This document shows positions 5,928 to 6,606 of a stretch of 6,606 bases of DNA, piece by piece (position 1 is the stretch's first letter; every line of letters starts with the position of its first letter). Location of the stretch: positions 1-6,606 of the forward strand of contig CAMIIP010000040.1 of assembly GCA_946222285.1 (NCBI GenBank), read 5' to 3'. The notes below the pieces were generated by a model. The model searched no databases. It saw only the letters and a program-made list of their open reading frames with translations, and was not told the origin of the DNA. The translations under genes were made by a program, and so were the position numbers. Source of the DNA: an uncultured Rothia sp. (GTDB taxonomy: Bacteria > Actinomycetota > Actinomycetes > Actinomycetales > Micrococcaceae).

Positions 5928-6606
5928 TTAGTTGTAGGCAGAAGGTGAGATGAAGATCGGTGCTGATGCATTGGGAAGATTTACCGAGAATACAGAGGTT
6001 CCCATACCATTCCAACCGCCGTGTACTGCTTGACCGTTACCGATGTAAACTGCGATGTGCGAAGAGCCGAAGCCGTTGGATGCGTAGTAGATAAGGTCGC
6101 CGGGCTGAGCTTCAGATGCTCCCACAATGGTACCGAGCGACTGGTAGTCGGTAGGCCATCCGTGGAAGTTTAGACCGATTGCTGCTAGCGAGTTAGAAAC
6201 AAGTGCGGTGCAGTCGGTCTGTGCATTGGAACTGGCATAGGACTGAGCTGCACCAACTACCGCATTACGCTTAGCGGAGTTGGAACCGATTGGAGTAGAG
6301 GGCTGATCCTTGACACCAGGATCAACAGAACTACCGCCCCCTGCAACAGGTGACGTAGGGATAGTCGTATCCGGCTGAGTTACAACGGGAGTGGTTGATT
6401 CTACCTTCACTTCTCCTTCAGGAGCATCGGTGAATTCTGCAGTTGCACCATCGGTGGAGAGTACCTGTACCTGCTGAGCAGATTTCTCTGCCTTAGCAGC
6501 GGCTTCATTAGCAGCTTTCTGCTCTGCTGCAACACGATCTGCTTCAGCCTTCTTAGCAGCGGCTTCATTAGCAGCTTTCTGCTCTGCTGCAACACGATCT
6601 GCTTCA
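5928..6606 (-). CDS. Secreted NlpC/P60-type cell-wall peptidase with Ala-rich repeats (5' partial)
   Basis: The frame is open from the window edge (first full codon at 6605) to TAA 5928-5930, giving 225 visible residues; the start and any signal peptide lie outside. NlpC/P60 enzymes cut D-Glu-diamino-acid bonds in peptidoglycan stem peptides and act in cell separation and wall turnover. Residues 1-47 are Ala/Glu/Lys-rich, predicted helical or coiled coil, with two copies of a 20-residue unit (EADRVAAEQKAANEAAAK...). A short spacer and a Thr/Pro/Ser/Gly-rich linker (about 67-110) follow. The C-terminal domain (about 112-225) has the expected Cys132 (DCTALVSNSL), AQPGDLIYYASN, His183 (SSHIAVYIGNGQAVHGG) and a third polar residue, likely His195. 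The usual PYxWGG segment before the Cys is absent, so the domain is a shortened version. Peptidase family is likely; cleavage specificity is unknown. A terminator follows directly. Confidence 0.87.
   Translation of the reverse strand, partial: EADRVAAEQKAANEAAAKKAEADRVAAEQKAANEAAAKAEKSAQQVQVLSTDGATAEFTDAPEGEVKVESTTPVVTQPDTTIPTSPVAGGGSSVDPGVKDQPSTPIGSNSAKRNAVVGAAQSYASSNAQTDCTALVSNSLAAIGLNFHGWPTDYQSLGTIVGASEAQPGDLIYYASNGFGSSHIAVYIGNGQAVHGGWNGMGTSVFSVNLPNASAPIFISPSAYN
6492..6606. repeat. 60-base tandem repeat in the NlpC/P60 gene
   Basis: Bases 6492-6546 and 6552-6606 are identical over 55 bases with a 60-base period. The match runs into the window edge, so more copies may follow. The period is a multiple of 3 and encodes a 20-residue Ala/Glu/Lys-rich unit, so copy-number changes would keep the frame. 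Identity at silent positions points to recent duplication or gene conversion. Confidence 0.93.

Noticed and set aside
5794..6015. Minus-strand 73-residue frame covering the terminator
   Set aside because: It runs through the peptidase 3' end, the terminator hairpin and the ATPase remnant in the wrong frame, and has no recognisable domain.
5928..6410. NlpC/P60 gene starting at GTG 6410
   Set aside because: The frame stays open through Ala/Glu-rich repeats to the window edge, so the GTG is an internal valine. A start there would remove the stalk and any export signal.
6407..6595. Reading frame MLQQSRKLLMKPL... across the repeat
   Set aside because: It is another-frame shadow of the 60-base repeat. 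The Ala/Glu/Lys-rich frame joins directly to the peptidase domain.

Overview
The window looks like chromosomal DNA from a mid-GC Gram-positive actinobacterium. A Micrococcaceae member such as Rothia would fit, but this is inferred from protein style and gene content and no marker gene proves it. It holds six protein genes plus one gene remnant. There are no RNA genes, no CRISPR array and no insertion sequence.

Left part, + strand (1-3945): the 3' end of a HutC-type GntR/UTRA repressor, cut by the window edge. It is followed after 2 bases by a GNAT acetyltransferase gene broken by a -1 frameshift in a T run. Next come a complete DedA-family membrane protein and a class B penicillin-binding protein (PBP2a-like, lipoprotein signal). 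The PBP keeps all three transpeptidase motifs but is split by a +1 frameshift in a run of six C. A strong hairpin terminator (3949-3983) closes this side.

Right part, - strand (6606-4015): the 3' part of a secreted NlpC/P60-type cell-wall peptidase with a perfect 60-base tandem repeat at the window edge, closed by a hairpin terminator (5865-5900). A 389-base stretch follows (5539-5927). It contains a decayed fragment of a polar-amino-acid ABC transporter ATPase: Walker A is intact, with an in-frame stop upstream and a stop downstream. Then comes a complete ProP-like osmolyte:H+ symporter whose 3' end converges on the PBP gene.

Functionally this is a mixed housekeeping/envelope neighbourhood: peptidoglycan synthesis (PBP), peptidoglycan hydrolysis (NlpC/P60), membrane homeostasis (DedA), osmolyte uptake (ProP) and a metabolite-responsive repressor. 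I see no novel multi-gene system. The most notable points are the two single-base homopolymer frameshifts in otherwise well-preserved genes, the hidden ABC ATPase remnant, and the repeat-bearing peptidase. The frameshifts could be sequencing errors, phase-variable tracts or recent inactivation; the sequence alone cannot decide.
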